Assembly (NCBI GenBank): GCA_036266835.1
Contig: DATAXD010000012.1
Location: forward strand, 25,345 to 89,344
Length of the DNA: 64,000 bases
Direction of reading: 5' to 3'
Origin: Galbitalea sp036266835
GTDB lineage: Bacteria; Actinomycetota; Actinomycetes; Actinomycetales; Microbacteriaceae
Position 1 is the stretch's first letter; the number at the start of each line of letters is the position of its first letter. This document shows, in pieces, positions 1 to 8,315 of this stretch. A program made the translations under genes and the position numbers. The notes below the pieces were generated by a model. That model was not told the origin of the DNA, did not search any database, and saw nothing but the letters and a program-made list of their open reading frames with translations.

Positions 1-1173
1 GAGCAGCGTGAGCGGATGGGCGCATCGGCCTGCGAGGTCGCCCGAAGCGTCAACTACGTGGGCGCGGGCACGATCGAATTCCTCGTTTCGGATGCCGCTC
101 CCGACGAGTTCTTCTTCATGGAAATGAACACGCGGCTGCAGGTCGAACACCCGGTGACCGAGGCCGTGACGGGCATCGATCTCGTGGAGCAGCAGTTGCG
201 GATCGCCTCGGGAGAGAAGCTCGGGTTCGCCCAGTCTGACGTCGCGCTCACTGGCCACGCGGTCGAGGCGCGGCTCTACTCCGAGGATCCGGAACGAGAT
301 TTCCTGCCGTCGACGGGCACGGTCATCGCGCTACGCGAGGCACGGGGCACCGGCATCCGGGTCGACAGCGCGCTCATCGACGGCCTGGTGGTCGGCACGG
401 ACTACGACCCGATGCTCGCCAAGATCATCGCTGCCGGCGCGAACCGCGACGAGGCGCTGGGCCGACTGGACACCGCGCTGTCCGAGACGGTCGTTCTCGG
501 TGTGCGCACGAACCGCGAATTCCTTCAGAAGCTCATCGCGGATCCGGATGTCCGCGCCGGCAAGCTCGACACCTTGCTCATCGAGCGATTCCTCGCCGGT
601 ATCCACTTCGAGCAGCCGGACGCCGCGACGCTGGTCACTGCTGCTGTCTCGCGCGTCCCGGCGTCGAACGGCTCGCCGTGGAGCGACGCACGTGGCTGGC
701 GGGTGGGCGAGCCCCTGCCGTCACGCTTTCGCGTGTCAGACGGTCACGGCTTCGACGGCACCGTTGAGGTGCGCGCCCGCGAGTTGCCTAACGAGGCGGG
801 GACGAGCAAGGACGTCATCGCATCCCACGGCACCACGACCTGGATTGCGACGCCGACCGCGATCTTCGCGCTGGAATTCCCGACCCGCGAACAGCAACTC
901 GCCGACCACCGCAGCGGTCTCACGCGCGTAGCCGGTGCGGCCGACCCGAACATCCGCACCCCGATGCCCGGCACCGTCGCCGCAGTCGAATCCAAGACCG
1001 GTGACGCGGTCGAAGCTGGCCAGCTCCTCGTCACCATCGAAGCAATGAAGATGGAGCACAAACTCGTGTCTTCGATAGCCGGCGTCGTCACCATCGACGT
1101 TGTCCAGGGCGATCTGGTCGCACTCGACCAGATCGTCGCATCAATACGCCCCCACGAAGGAGCATCAGCATGA
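1..1173 (+). CDS. Biotin-dependent acyl-CoA carboxylase alpha subunit (5' truncated)
   Basis: The reading frame is open from the first base, so the true start lies before the window. About 390 residues remain. They hold the end of the biotin carboxylase ATP-grasp domain (EMNTRLQVEHPVTE), its C-terminal lobe (EARLYSEDP), a linker, and a C-terminal biotin carboxyl carrier domain with the motif EAMKM, whose biotinylated lysine is codon 1048-1050. The family carboxylates biotin with ATP and bicarbonate for transfer to an acyl-CoA. The next genes (acyl-CoA dehydrogenase, MaoC, CitE-like) match the mycobacterial accA1-fadE19 block, so 3-methylcrotonyl-CoA is the inferred substrate; acetyl- or propionyl-CoA cannot be excluded. 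It overlaps the next gene by 4 bp (ATGA), implying coupled translation. Confidence 0.93.
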   Translation, partial: EQRERMGASACEVARSVNYVGAGTIEFLVSDAAPDEFFFMEMNTRLQVEHPVTEAVTGIDLVEQQLRIASGEKLGFAQSDVALTGHAVEARLYSEDPERDFLPSTGTVIALREARGTGIRVDSALIDGLVVGTDYDPMLAKIIAAGANRDEALGRLDTALSETVVLGVRTNREFLQKLIADPDVRAGKLDTLLIERFLAGIHFEQPDAATLVTAAVSRVPASNGSPWSDARGWRVGEPLPSRFRVSDGHGFDGTVEVRARELPNEAGTSKDVIASHGTTTWIATPTAIFALEFPTREQQLADHRSGLTRVAGAADPNIRTPMPGTVAAVESKTGDAVEAGQLLVTIEAMKMEHKLVSSIAGVVTIDVVQGDLVALDQIVASIRPHEGASA

Positions 1174-2375
1174 CCGCGACTATGACTAAGTCCCACGCTT
1201 GGGCGACGGGCTATGGGCTCTCCGACGAGGAGCAAAAGCTCGTTACGAAGGTACGCGATTTCGCCGACACCGTTGTCGCGCCAGCCGCGTACGAGTACGA
1301 CACGAAGCGCGAGCTTCCCTATGGCATCATTCGCACGATGGGCGAGATGGGCCTGTTCGGACTGCCGTTCCCCAAGGAGTACGGCGGACAGGGCAAGACC
1401 TACCTGCAGTTCTGCCTCGCCATCGAGCAACTCAGCCGCGTCGACCAGTCGATCGGTGTCACGCTCGAGGCAGGGATTGGTCTCGGCGTCATGCCGATCT
1501 ACCGTCGCGGAAACGAGGAGCAGAAGAGCCGCTGGCTGCCCGACCTAATTCAGGGTCGCGCACTCGCCGGCTTCGGGCTGACCGAGGCGGATGCCGGGTC
1601 GGACGCGGGTGGCACGAAGACCACCGCCGTGCTCGAGAACGGCGAATGGGTCATCAATGGCACAAAACAGTTCATCACCAACTCGGGTTCGGAGATCACC
1701 AGCCTCGTCACGGTCACGGCGGTCACTGGCGAGGAGAAGCGGGCAGATGGCTCCATTCGCAAGGAACTCACCGCGATCATCGTGCCGAGCGGCACGCCCG
1801 GCTTCATCGTTAAGCCGAGCTACGACAAGGTCGGCTGGCACACCTCGGACACGCATCCGCTGGAGTTCAAAGACGTGCGCGTACCGGAGTCGAACATCCT
1901 GGGCGAACGAGGACGCGGCTTCGCCGACTTCCTGCAGTCGCTCGATGAGGGTCGCGTTGCCTTTGCAGCACTGTGCACGGGCGCGGCGCAGGGGTGTCTC
2001 GAGGAGGCGCTGCGCTACGCGAAGTCGCGTGTCGTTTTCGGGCACGCCATCGGAGCGAACCAGCACATCGCATTCACGATCGCCCGGATGCAGGCGCGTG
2101 TGCACTCGGCACGCCTCGCGACCTACGATGCGGCCCGCCGCATCGACGCGGGCGAGTCGTTCAAGCTCGAGGCGAGCCTGGCAAAGCTCATTGCGAGCGA
2201 AGCCGCCGTTGCCAACGCCCATGACGCCTGCCAGATCTTCGGTGGCTACGGCTTCCTGAACGAGACGCCGGTCGCCAGGCACTTCCGCGACTCGCGCATC
2301 CTTACTGTCGGCGAAGGCACCACCGAGGTCCAGCTCATGGTCATCGGTCGCGAGCTCGGCCTCGAGGGTGCCTGA
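1170..2375 (+). CDS. Acyl-CoA dehydrogenase, isovaleryl-CoA/FadE19 type
   Basis: This 401-residue protein has the full acyl-CoA dehydrogenase layout: an N-terminal helical domain, the middle beta domain with GFGLTEADAGSDAGG and FITNS, and a C-terminal helical domain with QIFGGYGF and the terminal GEGTTEVQ motif. These are FAD enzymes that form a 2,3-enoyl-CoA and pass electrons to ETF. AAGGAG at 1157-1162 lies 7 bp before the ATG, and the start overlaps the carboxylase stop. Its position after a carboxylase alpha subunit and before MaoC and CitE genes supports a role in leucine or another branched-chain acyl-CoA pathway. Substrate preference is inferred from context only. Confidence 0.93.
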   Translation: MTATMTKSHAWATGYGLSDEEQKLVTKVRDFADTVVAPAAYEYDTKRELPYGIIRTMGEMGLFGLPFPKEYGGQGKTYLQFCLAIEQLSRVDQSIGVTLEAGIGLGVMPIYRRGNEEQKSRWLPDLIQGRALAGFGLTEADAGSDAGGTKTTAVLENGEWVINGTKQFITNSGSEITSLVTVTAVTGEEKRADGSIRKELTAIIVPSGTPGFIVKPSYDKVGWHTSDTHPLEFKDVRVPESNILGERGRGFADFLQSLDEGRVAFAALCTGAAQGCLEEALRYAKSRVVFGHAIGANQHIAFTIARMQARVHSARLATYDAARRIDAGESFKLEASLAKLIASEAAVANAHDACQIFGGYGFLNETPVARHFRDSRILTVGEGTTEVQLMVIGRELGLEGA

Positions 2376-2577
2376 GAAGCTTGGCCGCGCCCTCGTCCTG
2401 TCCGACCGCGTGGTCACCGACCTTGCAAAACTCGAATACGAGGATAATCCTGACGGTACCAAGACCCTCGTCCTGCGCGAGCTCGCGCCGGGCGTGACGA
2501 TCCATCAGGTGGTGGAAGCTGCGGGAGTGCCCGTGCGGATTCCACCGGAACTGATTCGACCAGGGAGCACGTTGTGA
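2368..2577 (+). pseudogene. C-terminal fragment of a CoA-transferase subunit B (ScoB/AtoA-like), 69 aa
   Basis: The 69 residues read like the last quarter of a 3-oxoacid CoA-transferase beta subunit: a DRVVTDLAKLEY segment followed by LRELAPGVTIHQV and a final hydrophobic stretch, as in known ScoB and AtoA C-termini. A normal beta subunit has about 210-220 residues, and the part with the catalytic glutamate is missing. It starts at a GTG inside the end of the dehydrogenase gene (8-bp overlap), and its stop overlaps the MaoC start (GTGA), so it is still wired into the operon. In mycobacteria scoA-scoB lie next to this same gene set, which suggests a decayed gene. It could instead be a retained small protein. 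The family match is by eye. Confidence 0.6.
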
Positions 2578-3086
2578 CGAAGACTGGGGATGGCGGCGTG
2601 GCGGACTCTGCTGGTCGAGTGATCGAGCAGCGCGGGCTCTACTTCGAGGAATTCGAGGTTGGCACGCGCTACCTGCATCGCCCGGGCCGCACGATCACCG
2701 AGGCGGACAACGTGCTGTTCACGACGCTCACCATGAACACCCAGGCGCTGCACCTGGACGCCGCGTGGTCGGCGACGCAGCCCTTCGGACAGCGGCTCGT
2801 GAACTCCATGCTGACCCTGTCCACGATGGTCGGGGCGTCCGTCGCGCAGCTGACGCAGGGAACGCTCGTAGCAAATCTCGGGTTCAGTGACGTCTCATTT
2901 CCGGCGCCGGTGTTCATCGCGGACACGCTGTACTTCGAGACGATCGTCGACTCGAAGCGGTTGTCGCAGTCACGTCCGGGACAGGGGATCGTCGGTCTGA
3001 CACATCGCGCGCTCAATGCCGACGGAGTTCTCGTGGGAACGGCGGGGCGCAGCACGCTCGTCTGGTGCACGGGGTCGCGGCCGTGA
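2574..3086 (+). CDS. MaoC family (R)-hydratase/dehydratase
   Basis: This 170-residue protein starts at GTG, overlapping the preceding stop as GTGA. It has a hot-dog fold pattern typical of MaoC hydratases: an N-terminal YFEEFEVGTRYLH segment, the region TEADNVLFTTLTMNTQALHLD carrying the hydratase Asp/His pair, then LVNSMLTLSTMVG. The family hydrates enoyl-CoA or acts on related thioesters. It corresponds in position to Rv2499c of Mycobacterium tuberculosis, between FadE19 and a CitE-like protein. The actual substrate is unknown; a branched enoyl-CoA is the simplest inference from the operon. Confidence 0.85.
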   Translation: MTKTGDGGVADSAGRVIEQRGLYFEEFEVGTRYLHRPGRTITEADNVLFTTLTMNTQALHLDAAWSATQPFGQRLVNSMLTLSTMVGASVAQLTQGTLVANLGFSDVSFPAPVFIADTLYFETIVDSKRLSQSRPGQGIVGLTHRALNADGVLVGTAGRSTLVWCTGSRP

Positions 3087-3928
3087 CGTTCGCTGCGCCA
3101 GTCGGATTTGGGCTTGGCCCGGCCATCCTGTTCTGCCCGGCGGACCGCCCGGACCGGTATGACAAGGCAGTTGAACGGGCGGATGCGGTCATCATCGACC
3201 TCGAGGATGCCGTCGCCGCGGCGGACAAGGTAGCCGCGCGCGAGGCTCTGGTTTCGCATCCGCTCGATCCCTCGCGCACCATCGTGAGGGTCAACGGTTT
3301 TGAGACCGATGACTTCGAGGCAGATCTGGCGGCACTGCGCGAGACCGCGTACCGCACAGTGATGCTGCCGAAGGCGTCGAGTGCCGCCGAGACCCAGGCG
3401 CTGCGCGGGTACGACGTCATCGCGCTATGCGAGACGGCTGTCGGCGTCCTGGCGGCTGGTGAGCTGGCGGCAGCCGATCATGTTGTCGCGCTGTTCTGGG
3501 GCGCTGAGGATCTCGTCGCTTCGCTCGGTGGCACATCGAGCCGTCGGGTCGACGGGACGTATCGGGATGTCGCCAGGCACGCCCGTTCATCCGTCCTGCT
3601 CGCGGCGGCGGCGAACGGGATCGCTGCGATCGACTCGGTGTACCTGAACATTTCGGATGCCGAAGGCCTCTCCGCCGAGGCCGAGGATGCGGTGGCCAGC
3701 GGGTTCGCGGCCACGGCCTGCATTCACCCGAGCCAGGTCGACGTGATCCGAACGGCGTACAAGCCGAGTGAGGCACAGCTCGAGCGAGCTCGTGCGATTC
3801 TCGCGCTCGCAGAGACCTCCCACGGCGTCTTCGCCTACGAGGGCCAGATGGTCGACGAGCCCGTCCTTCGCCACGCAAGAACTGTCGTCGCCCGCGCGAC
3901 TCCGCCCGGGTCACCCTCTCGGAGCTAA
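3083..3928 (+). CDS. CitE/HpcH-type CoA-ester lyase
   Basis: I start this 281-residue protein at the GTG at 3083, which overlaps the MaoC stop as GTGA; an upstream GTG at 3065 would add six residues. It has the HpcH/HpaI TIM-barrel signatures: FCPADRPDRYDKA near the N-terminus (CoA site), DAVIIDLEDAV with acidic metal ligands, the segment IALCETAVGVL, and a C-terminal GFAATACIHPSQV. The family cleaves or hydrates CoA-activated hydroxyacids using magnesium; the mycobacterial relative Rv2498c, in the same gene order, acts on beta-hydroxyacyl-CoA substrates. It is the last gene of the catabolic operon. Confidence 0.87.
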   Translation: MTFAAPVGFGLGPAILFCPADRPDRYDKAVERADAVIIDLEDAVAAADKVAAREALVSHPLDPSRTIVRVNGFETDDFEADLAALRETAYRTVMLPKASSAAETQALRGYDVIALCETAVGVLAAGELAAADHVVALFWGAEDLVASLGGTSSRRVDGTYRDVARHARSSVLLAAAANGIAAIDSVYLNISDAEGLSAEAEDAVASGFAATACIHPSQVDVIRTAYKPSEAQLERARAILALAETSHGVFAYEGQMVDEPVLRHARTVVARATPPGSPSRS

Positions 3929-4015
3929 AAACTCAGGCTCAGCAGGTCGGCGACGGGCAATTCAGGTCGGCGGCACCGTCAGCCTGAATTTTTCCGGCGG
4001 CCCCGGCCCGGCGGC

Positions 4016-4450
4016 CTACTCGTCGAAGGTGTTCACCATCGCGTGGGCGGCGCGATCGAGGTACTCCCACAACATGCCCTCCTGTAGCGGAGGCAGCTTC
4101 AGGGACTCGACCGCGCTACGCATGTGCAGAAGCCATCGGTCACGGGCGGCGGGATTGATCCGAAACGGTTGGTGCCGCATTCGTAGTCGCGGATGTCCGC
4201 GCTGATCACTGTAGGTTCCGGGACCGCCCCAGTACTGCTCGAGAAAACCGGTGAGCCGCTGGATCGCACCCTCGAGGTCCTCTTCCGGATACATCGGCCG
4301 AAGCACTTCGTCGTCGGCAACACCGGCGTAGAACGCGCGCACCAACTTCTCGAACGTCGGCCTCCCGCCGACCTCAAGCCAGAATGAACCGCCAACCTCA
4401 GCGCCGTTCTCGCTCGACCTCAGGGTGAGTCGGCTCTTCTCGTCAGACAT
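4016..4450 (-). CDS. glbO: Truncated haemoglobin, group II (GlbO-like)
   Basis: I start this 144-residue protein at the ATG ending at 4450 (MSDEKSRL). It has the group II globin pattern: FEKLVRAFYAGVADD in helices A/B, the PMYPEEDLEGA segment, YWGGPGTY, then the proximal histidine within RMRHQPFRI and a Trp (RDRWLLHM) at the position typical of group II. Such globins bind haem and handle oxygen, peroxide or reactive nitrogen. The gene stands alone and is divergent from the membrane protein at 4560. Longer upstream extensions of the frame lack globin similarity and run into the neighbour. Confidence 0.92.
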   Translation of the reverse strand: MSDEKSRLTLRSSENGAEVGGSFWLEVGGRPTFEKLVRAFYAGVADDEVLRPMYPEEDLEGAIQRLTGFLEQYWGGPGTYSDQRGHPRLRMRHQPFRINPAARDRWLLHMRSAVESLKLPPLQEGMLWEYLDRAAHAMVNTFDE

Positions 4451-4559
4451 CGCGTCCAGTCTATTTATTGCGGCGCACCACCCCGTTTGCGGGGTATTGA
4501 TCGCTGCTCCCACCCGGATACCGTGGATGAGTACGTGTTGCCTCGAGGGGGAGCGAACA

Positions 4560-5450
4560 ATGGATGCGGACGGCGAGTGGGCTCCACCTGCCGCCAAGAA
4601 CGCCCGATTGCTCGATCCCGACCTCGAGCTTGCGCGCCGCTTCAGCCGGGTTCCCGCCGCGCGGGGTCGCGCGCTTCTCCTGGGTCTCGACTGGGATGCG
4701 CTTCGCGCGGCACGCCGTCGGCTGCTCATCGGCGCCTGGATCATCTCTGGTGGCCTCGCCCTCGCGATCCTCGTGCCGATGTTCGTTGGGCAGCTGTCGG
4801 GCGCCTCGGCGGGCCGCATCATGGACCTCCGCTACGCGATCCTTTCAGTGACGCTCGGCGGGATCTGCGCTTATTTCGTTCGACTTCTTTCGGGTGCCAT
4901 CGCGCGGCGCATCGCACGCAATCCCGAGAAACAGGGAACCTGGGAACAGCATCGGATGGTCGAACCGGCCATCGAGGCGCTGTGGTTCGCCGGCCTAACC
5001 GGTGCCGCCCTGTTCTTCACCTTTGGTCGACTCGAGCAGATCGGTCTGGTCGGATGCTCGGCGCTCGCGGCGATGCTGTCGTTGCGCTCCGTGAGCCGTC
5101 TGCCCGTTCTCATCCAGCGCGCGTATGTGACCACCGTGCCGACGTTTCTCGACTTCGCCAAACGTGCGCCGCGCGAGTCACTGCTGGGCTACCGCGCGAA
5201 GTGGCTGATTCTCGATCACCTCGCGATCACCGTCAGCGCAGTCGCCCTACCGCTCGTCACTCTCGAGTACTGGTGGCTGATCATCCCCGCGGCGCTCGTG
5301 CTTGCCGTCTTCGGCACGGTCGCGGCGCGAGCGAGCCTCAACGGACATCCCAGACTGTCAGTGTCGGTTCGGCTGGTCGCCGCAGCAATGCTGGCTGCAG
5401 CGGCCGCGCAATTCGTGCTCAGCGTCGAAGGGCAGCGCTTTCTGTTCTGA
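4560..5450 (+). CDS. Polytopic integral membrane protein of unknown function
   Basis: This 296-residue protein starts at the ATG at 4560, just after a purine-rich ribosome site (GAGGGGGAG). A cytoplasmic N-terminus of about 55 residues leads to at least six hydrophobic stretches, including IGAWIISGGLALAILVPMF, AILSVTLGGICAYF, ALWFAGLTGAALFF, a long pair around VALPLVTLEYWWLIIPAAL, and a last helix near the C-terminus. No catalytic or transport motif is visible. It is divergent from the haemoglobin gene and convergent with the ABC exporter. I do not recognise the family. Confidence 0.75.
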   Translation: MDADGEWAPPAAKNARLLDPDLELARRFSRVPAARGRALLLGLDWDALRAARRRLLIGAWIISGGLALAILVPMFVGQLSGASAGRIMDLRYAILSVTLGGICAYFVRLLSGAIARRIARNPEKQGTWEQHRMVEPAIEALWFAGLTGAALFFTFGRLEQIGLVGCSALAAMLSLRSVSRLPVLIQRAYVTTVPTFLDFAKRAPRESLLGYRAKWLILDHLAITVSAVALPLVTLEYWWLIIPAALVLAVFGTVAARASLNGHPRLSVSVRLVAAAMLAAAAAQFVLSVEGQRFLF

Positions 5451-5463
5451 AGCAGAGCCCTTA

Positions 5464-6354
5464 CTATGTGTCGCGCCGCTTCAGCATCACGGCCGCAACG
5501 ATGAACAACACTACGAACCAGCCAAGCAGGATCAGGCCGCCGTCCAGCCGATCCAGCGAAAGCACTCCGCTGACCACCTGCGTCTTGCTATTCGTGTAGC
5601 TGAACAGGTGCCCGCCGGCCGACGTGGGAAGAAGCGAGCCGATGTTGCCGATCCAGGTCGCCTGCGTCAGCCCCCCGATGATGTTCACGATGATCGGCAG
5701 CACGAATACGAGCCCAAGCGCGCCTGCGATACCGCCGGCGCTGTTGCGAATGATCGCACCGACGCAAAACGCGATCAGCGCAATGAGCATGAGATAAACG
5801 GCCCCACCGATGAGCGACTCATTTAGCGTCCAGTTGTCCCAGTGAGGATGCACCTTCACACCGGGCAACAGCGGGAAGATGATCGCCGCAGTCCCATAAA
5901 TCGTGACCAGGCCGATGACAAAGGCGGTGATCGCCAGCACGATGGCCTTCCCGATCAGGGCTGGCAGGCGCCTCGGGACTGCCGCAAAAGTCGAGCGGAT
6001 CATCCCGGTGGCGTATTCACCGGTGATCACCAGCGCCCCGAGGACCGCGAGCACAAGTTCGCCGATCTGCGAGCCGATGGTCGCGAAGGTTACGGCTCGA
6101 GCCTGCTGCTGCGCGGAGGTCAGCGGCGGTGGCACGGGGATACCAGCGCGGTGCGGGACCTGGATCGTCGAGGCGAGCAGGCCGAATCCGACGGACAGCA
6201 GGACGATGATCACGATGCACCAAAACGTGGAGCGCAGGGTGAAGAGCTTGATGAACTCTGAGCGAAGGATGCCAACGAAGCTCAGCCGCGGACCGTGGGC
6301 GGTCGCCGGAGTGGCGGCGGTGGAGCGTCCAGCAGTGTTCCCGGTGGTCGTCAC
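5464..6354 (-). CDS. ABC-2 type transporter permease
   Basis: This 296-residue membrane protein has a short hydrophilic N-terminus, the typical ABC-2 opening LRSEFIKLFTLRSTFWC, and six predicted membrane segments with an extracytoplasmic loop after the first. It would form the export channel with the ATPase encoded just upstream; the two genes overlap by 4 bp (6351-6354). Pairs like this usually export antibiotics, lipids or peptides, but nothing here fixes the substrate. It ends 13 bp from the convergent gene at 4560-5450. Confidence 0.88.
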   Translation of the reverse strand: MTTTGNTAGRSTAATPATAHGPRLSFVGILRSEFIKLFTLRSTFWCIVIIVLLSVGFGLLASTIQVPHRAGIPVPPPLTSAQQQARAVTFATIGSQIGELVLAVLGALVITGEYATGMIRSTFAAVPRRLPALIGKAIVLAITAFVIGLVTIYGTAAIIFPLLPGVKVHPHWDNWTLNESLIGGAVYLMLIALIAFCVGAIIRNSAGGIAGALGLVFVLPIIVNIIGGLTQATWIGNIGSLLPTSAGGHLFSYTNSKTQVVSGVLSLDRLDGGLILLGWFVVLFIVAAVMLKRRDT

Positions 6355-7277
6355 AGTGTGGCCTCCGTCTCGAGCGATCCGGCGTGGTACTCGACTTCGT
6401 CTTCGGTGAGGGCGAGGTAGGCATCCTCAAGCGATCCCGCAACGGGCGTGAGCTCATGCAGCACGACCTGCGACTTCGCGGCGATTTCACCGATGTTAGC
6501 GGCGGCCAGTCCGTTGACCATCAGGAGGTCCGGATCGGTTTGAGTCACTTTCACCTCGTTGCCGGCCAGCAGTCTCGTCAGCTTCGCGACATCCGGAGTC
6601 CGAACGCGAACGGCCTTGCCGGCGACCTGCGCCAGGATGTCGGCGACCGGCGCATCAGCAATGATCTTGCCGCGGCCAAGAACGATGATCTGGTCGGCGG
6701 TCTGGGCCATCTCGCTCATGAGGTGCGATGAGAGAAATACCGTTCGTCCCTGGCCGGCCAGGTGACGCGCGAGTTCACGCACCCAGATCACGCCCTCCGG
6801 GTCAAGGCCGTTGACGGGCTCGTCGAGGATGAGAGTAGCCGGGTCGCCGAGCAGCGCGGTCGCGATGCCGAGGCGTTGGCCCATGCCGAGCGAAAAGCTG
6901 CCGACGCGCTTGTTCGCCACCGACTCGAGCCCGGTGAGCGCGATCACTTCGTCGACGCGCTTGCGCGGGATGCTGTGGGTCGCCGCCATCGCGAGTAGGT
7001 GGTTTCGGGCGCTGCGACCCGTATGAACGGCCTTCGCATCCAGCAGCACGCCGACTTCACGCAACGGTGCTTTCAGGTCGGCGTAATGCTTGCCGCTGAC
7101 CGTGACCGTTCCGGATGAAGGACGGTCCAGACCCACAATGAGCCTCATGGTCGTCGACTTGCCGGCACCGTTGGGGCCGAGAAAGCCGGTTACCAAGCCC
7201 GGCCGAACAGTGAAGCTGATGTTGTCGACCGCGGTTTTTGACCCGTAGTGCTTGGAAAGTCCGACTGCTTCGATCAC
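6351..7277 (-). CDS. ABC transporter ATP-binding protein (CcmA/DrrA type)
   Basis: This 308-residue ATPase shows Walker A (GPNGAGKST), the signature loop as SLGMGQRLG instead of canonical LSGGQ, Walker B with the catalytic glutamate (LILDEPVNGLDP) and the switch histidine (LSSHLMSE). The C-terminal 90 residues are the usual DrrA-type extension. It pairs with the permease encoded downstream with a 4-bp overlap and would drive export across the plasma membrane. The start region lies in a short AT-richer stretch (7278-7315) that probably carries the promoter. Confidence 0.92.
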   Translation of the reverse strand: MIEAVGLSKHYGSKTAVDNISFTVRPGLVTGFLGPNGAGKSTTMRLIVGLDRPSSGTVTVSGKHYADLKAPLREVGVLLDAKAVHTGRSARNHLLAMAATHSIPRKRVDEVIALTGLESVANKRVGSFSLGMGQRLGIATALLGDPATLILDEPVNGLDPEGVIWVRELARHLAGQGRTVFLSSHLMSEMAQTADQIIVLGRGKIIADAPVADILAQVAGKAVRVRTPDVAKLTRLLAGNEVKVTQTDPDLLMVNGLAAANIGEIAAKSQVVLHELTPVAGSLEDAYLALTEDEVEYHAGSLETEATL

Positions 7278-7327
7278 GATGTAATCCTCACCTAATTACT
7301 CTAGGCGAGTCGGCGAGCGACCAGCAT

Positions 7328-7744
7328 CTAGTCAGGGCAGTTGGTCACCGCCCAGCCGTCAAAATCTCTGACGTCGGTGTTCAGGGTGTCGCTGGGAAAT
7401 GGCGACGGGTAGCTGTCCAGGAGTCTCCTTACGGCGTCAGGGTGTGTCTTGAGACCGTTGTCGATCGCCATTGCCTTGTCGCGAATCGGTGGTGGCGCGT
7501 CGGCCGCGACCTTGTTCCACCACGCCAGGTATTCGGCCCGGGTCGCGGCGCTGTCACCAATCAGACCGGGTTCTGCGGTGTCTGCGCAGAGTGCCTTGAG
7601 TGACCCGCCCGTAGATGTGGTCACCCCGGCCGATGTGGTTGGCGACGCGGACCCGGACGGAGCGGGGGAATTCGGAACTCCTGTCGCGGCGCATCCCGCG
7701 CAAAGCATGACCGCGGCCGCGGCACAGATCGCAAGTCTGACCAC
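7328..7744 (-). CDS. Small lipoprotein, paralogue of the next gene
   Basis: This 138-residue protein opens with a lipoprotein signal peptide: MVRLAICAAAAVM followed by lipobox LCAGC. A Ser/Thr/Pro-rich linker follows, then a domain of about 85 residues that begins GGSLKALCADT and ends in TNCPD. The same layout, including two conserved cysteines, recurs in the protein encoded 4 bp upstream (7749-8165), so the two are tandem paralogues in one transcript. The mature protein should be anchored on the outer face of the membrane. I do not recognise a function. Confidence 0.75.
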   Translation of the reverse strand: MVRLAICAAAAVMLCAGCAATGVPNSPAPSGSASPTTSAGVTTSTGGSLKALCADTAEPGLIGDSAATRAEYLAWWNKVAADAPPPIRDKAMAIDNGLKTHPDAVRRLLDSYPSPFPSDTLNTDVRDFDGWAVTNCPD

Positions 7745-7748
7745 GGCG

Positions 7749-8165
7749 CTAGTCGCAGTTCTTGGTAACCCACGTCGAGACGGCGCCGAGCGCCTGGAGG
7801 AATTCTGCAGACTTCAGGCCAGAGTTGTCACCGTTGATCGCTTTGTCGTAGGCCTGGTCGACGATCACGACCTTGGCTCGGATGGCGGCTGGCGCATCTG
7901 TCGCATCCTGATCCCAGATCTTGCCGAGCTTCAGCTCATCCGCCTTTGTGCTGCCGCTCACGCCGTTGTTGTTCTGGTCATGGCACTCGGCCTTCACGGA
8001 ACCACCGGATCCCGACTGCGCCGTGGTGGAGGAACCGGATGACGCCGACGAGCCCGGTGTGGTTCCGCCGCCGGCCGCGGCGCATCCCGAACACAGCGCG
8101 GCGATCAGAACACCGCCCGCCGCAAACTGGAACGCGCGGCGTGATCGTAGAGAAGCGATGGGCAT
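7749..8165 (-). CDS. Small lipoprotein, upstream paralogue
   Basis: I choose the ATG ending at 8165 because AAAGGAG precedes it by about 8 bp on the minus strand; a longer frame to 8216 has no such site. The 138-residue product has a basic N-terminus (RSRRAFQ), a hydrophobic core and lipobox LCSGC, then a Gly/Ser/Thr linker and a domain starting GGSVKAECHD and ending TKNCD. It is similar in size and layout to its downstream neighbour and likely co-transcribed with it. The function is unknown. Confidence 0.77.
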   Translation of the reverse strand: MPIASLRSRRAFQFAAGGVLIAALCSGCAAAGGGTTPGSSASSGSSTTAQSGSGGSVKAECHDQNNNGVSGSTKADELKLGKIWDQDATDAPAAIRAKVVIVDQAYDKAINGDNSGLKSAEFLQALGAVSTWVTKNCD

Positions 8166-8315
8166 GTGGGTCTCCTTTGCTCGGGATGCTGTGAAACTGT
8201 GAGCGCCATGGAGCATGAACGGCGCGCGTCCAGCCGTTCCAGAGGCTATCTGTCGCGACGTTGCCGCTGGTTGCTCCAGACGCAGACTGGTGTTGCCAAG
8301 AACGCAAGCGCCTGG

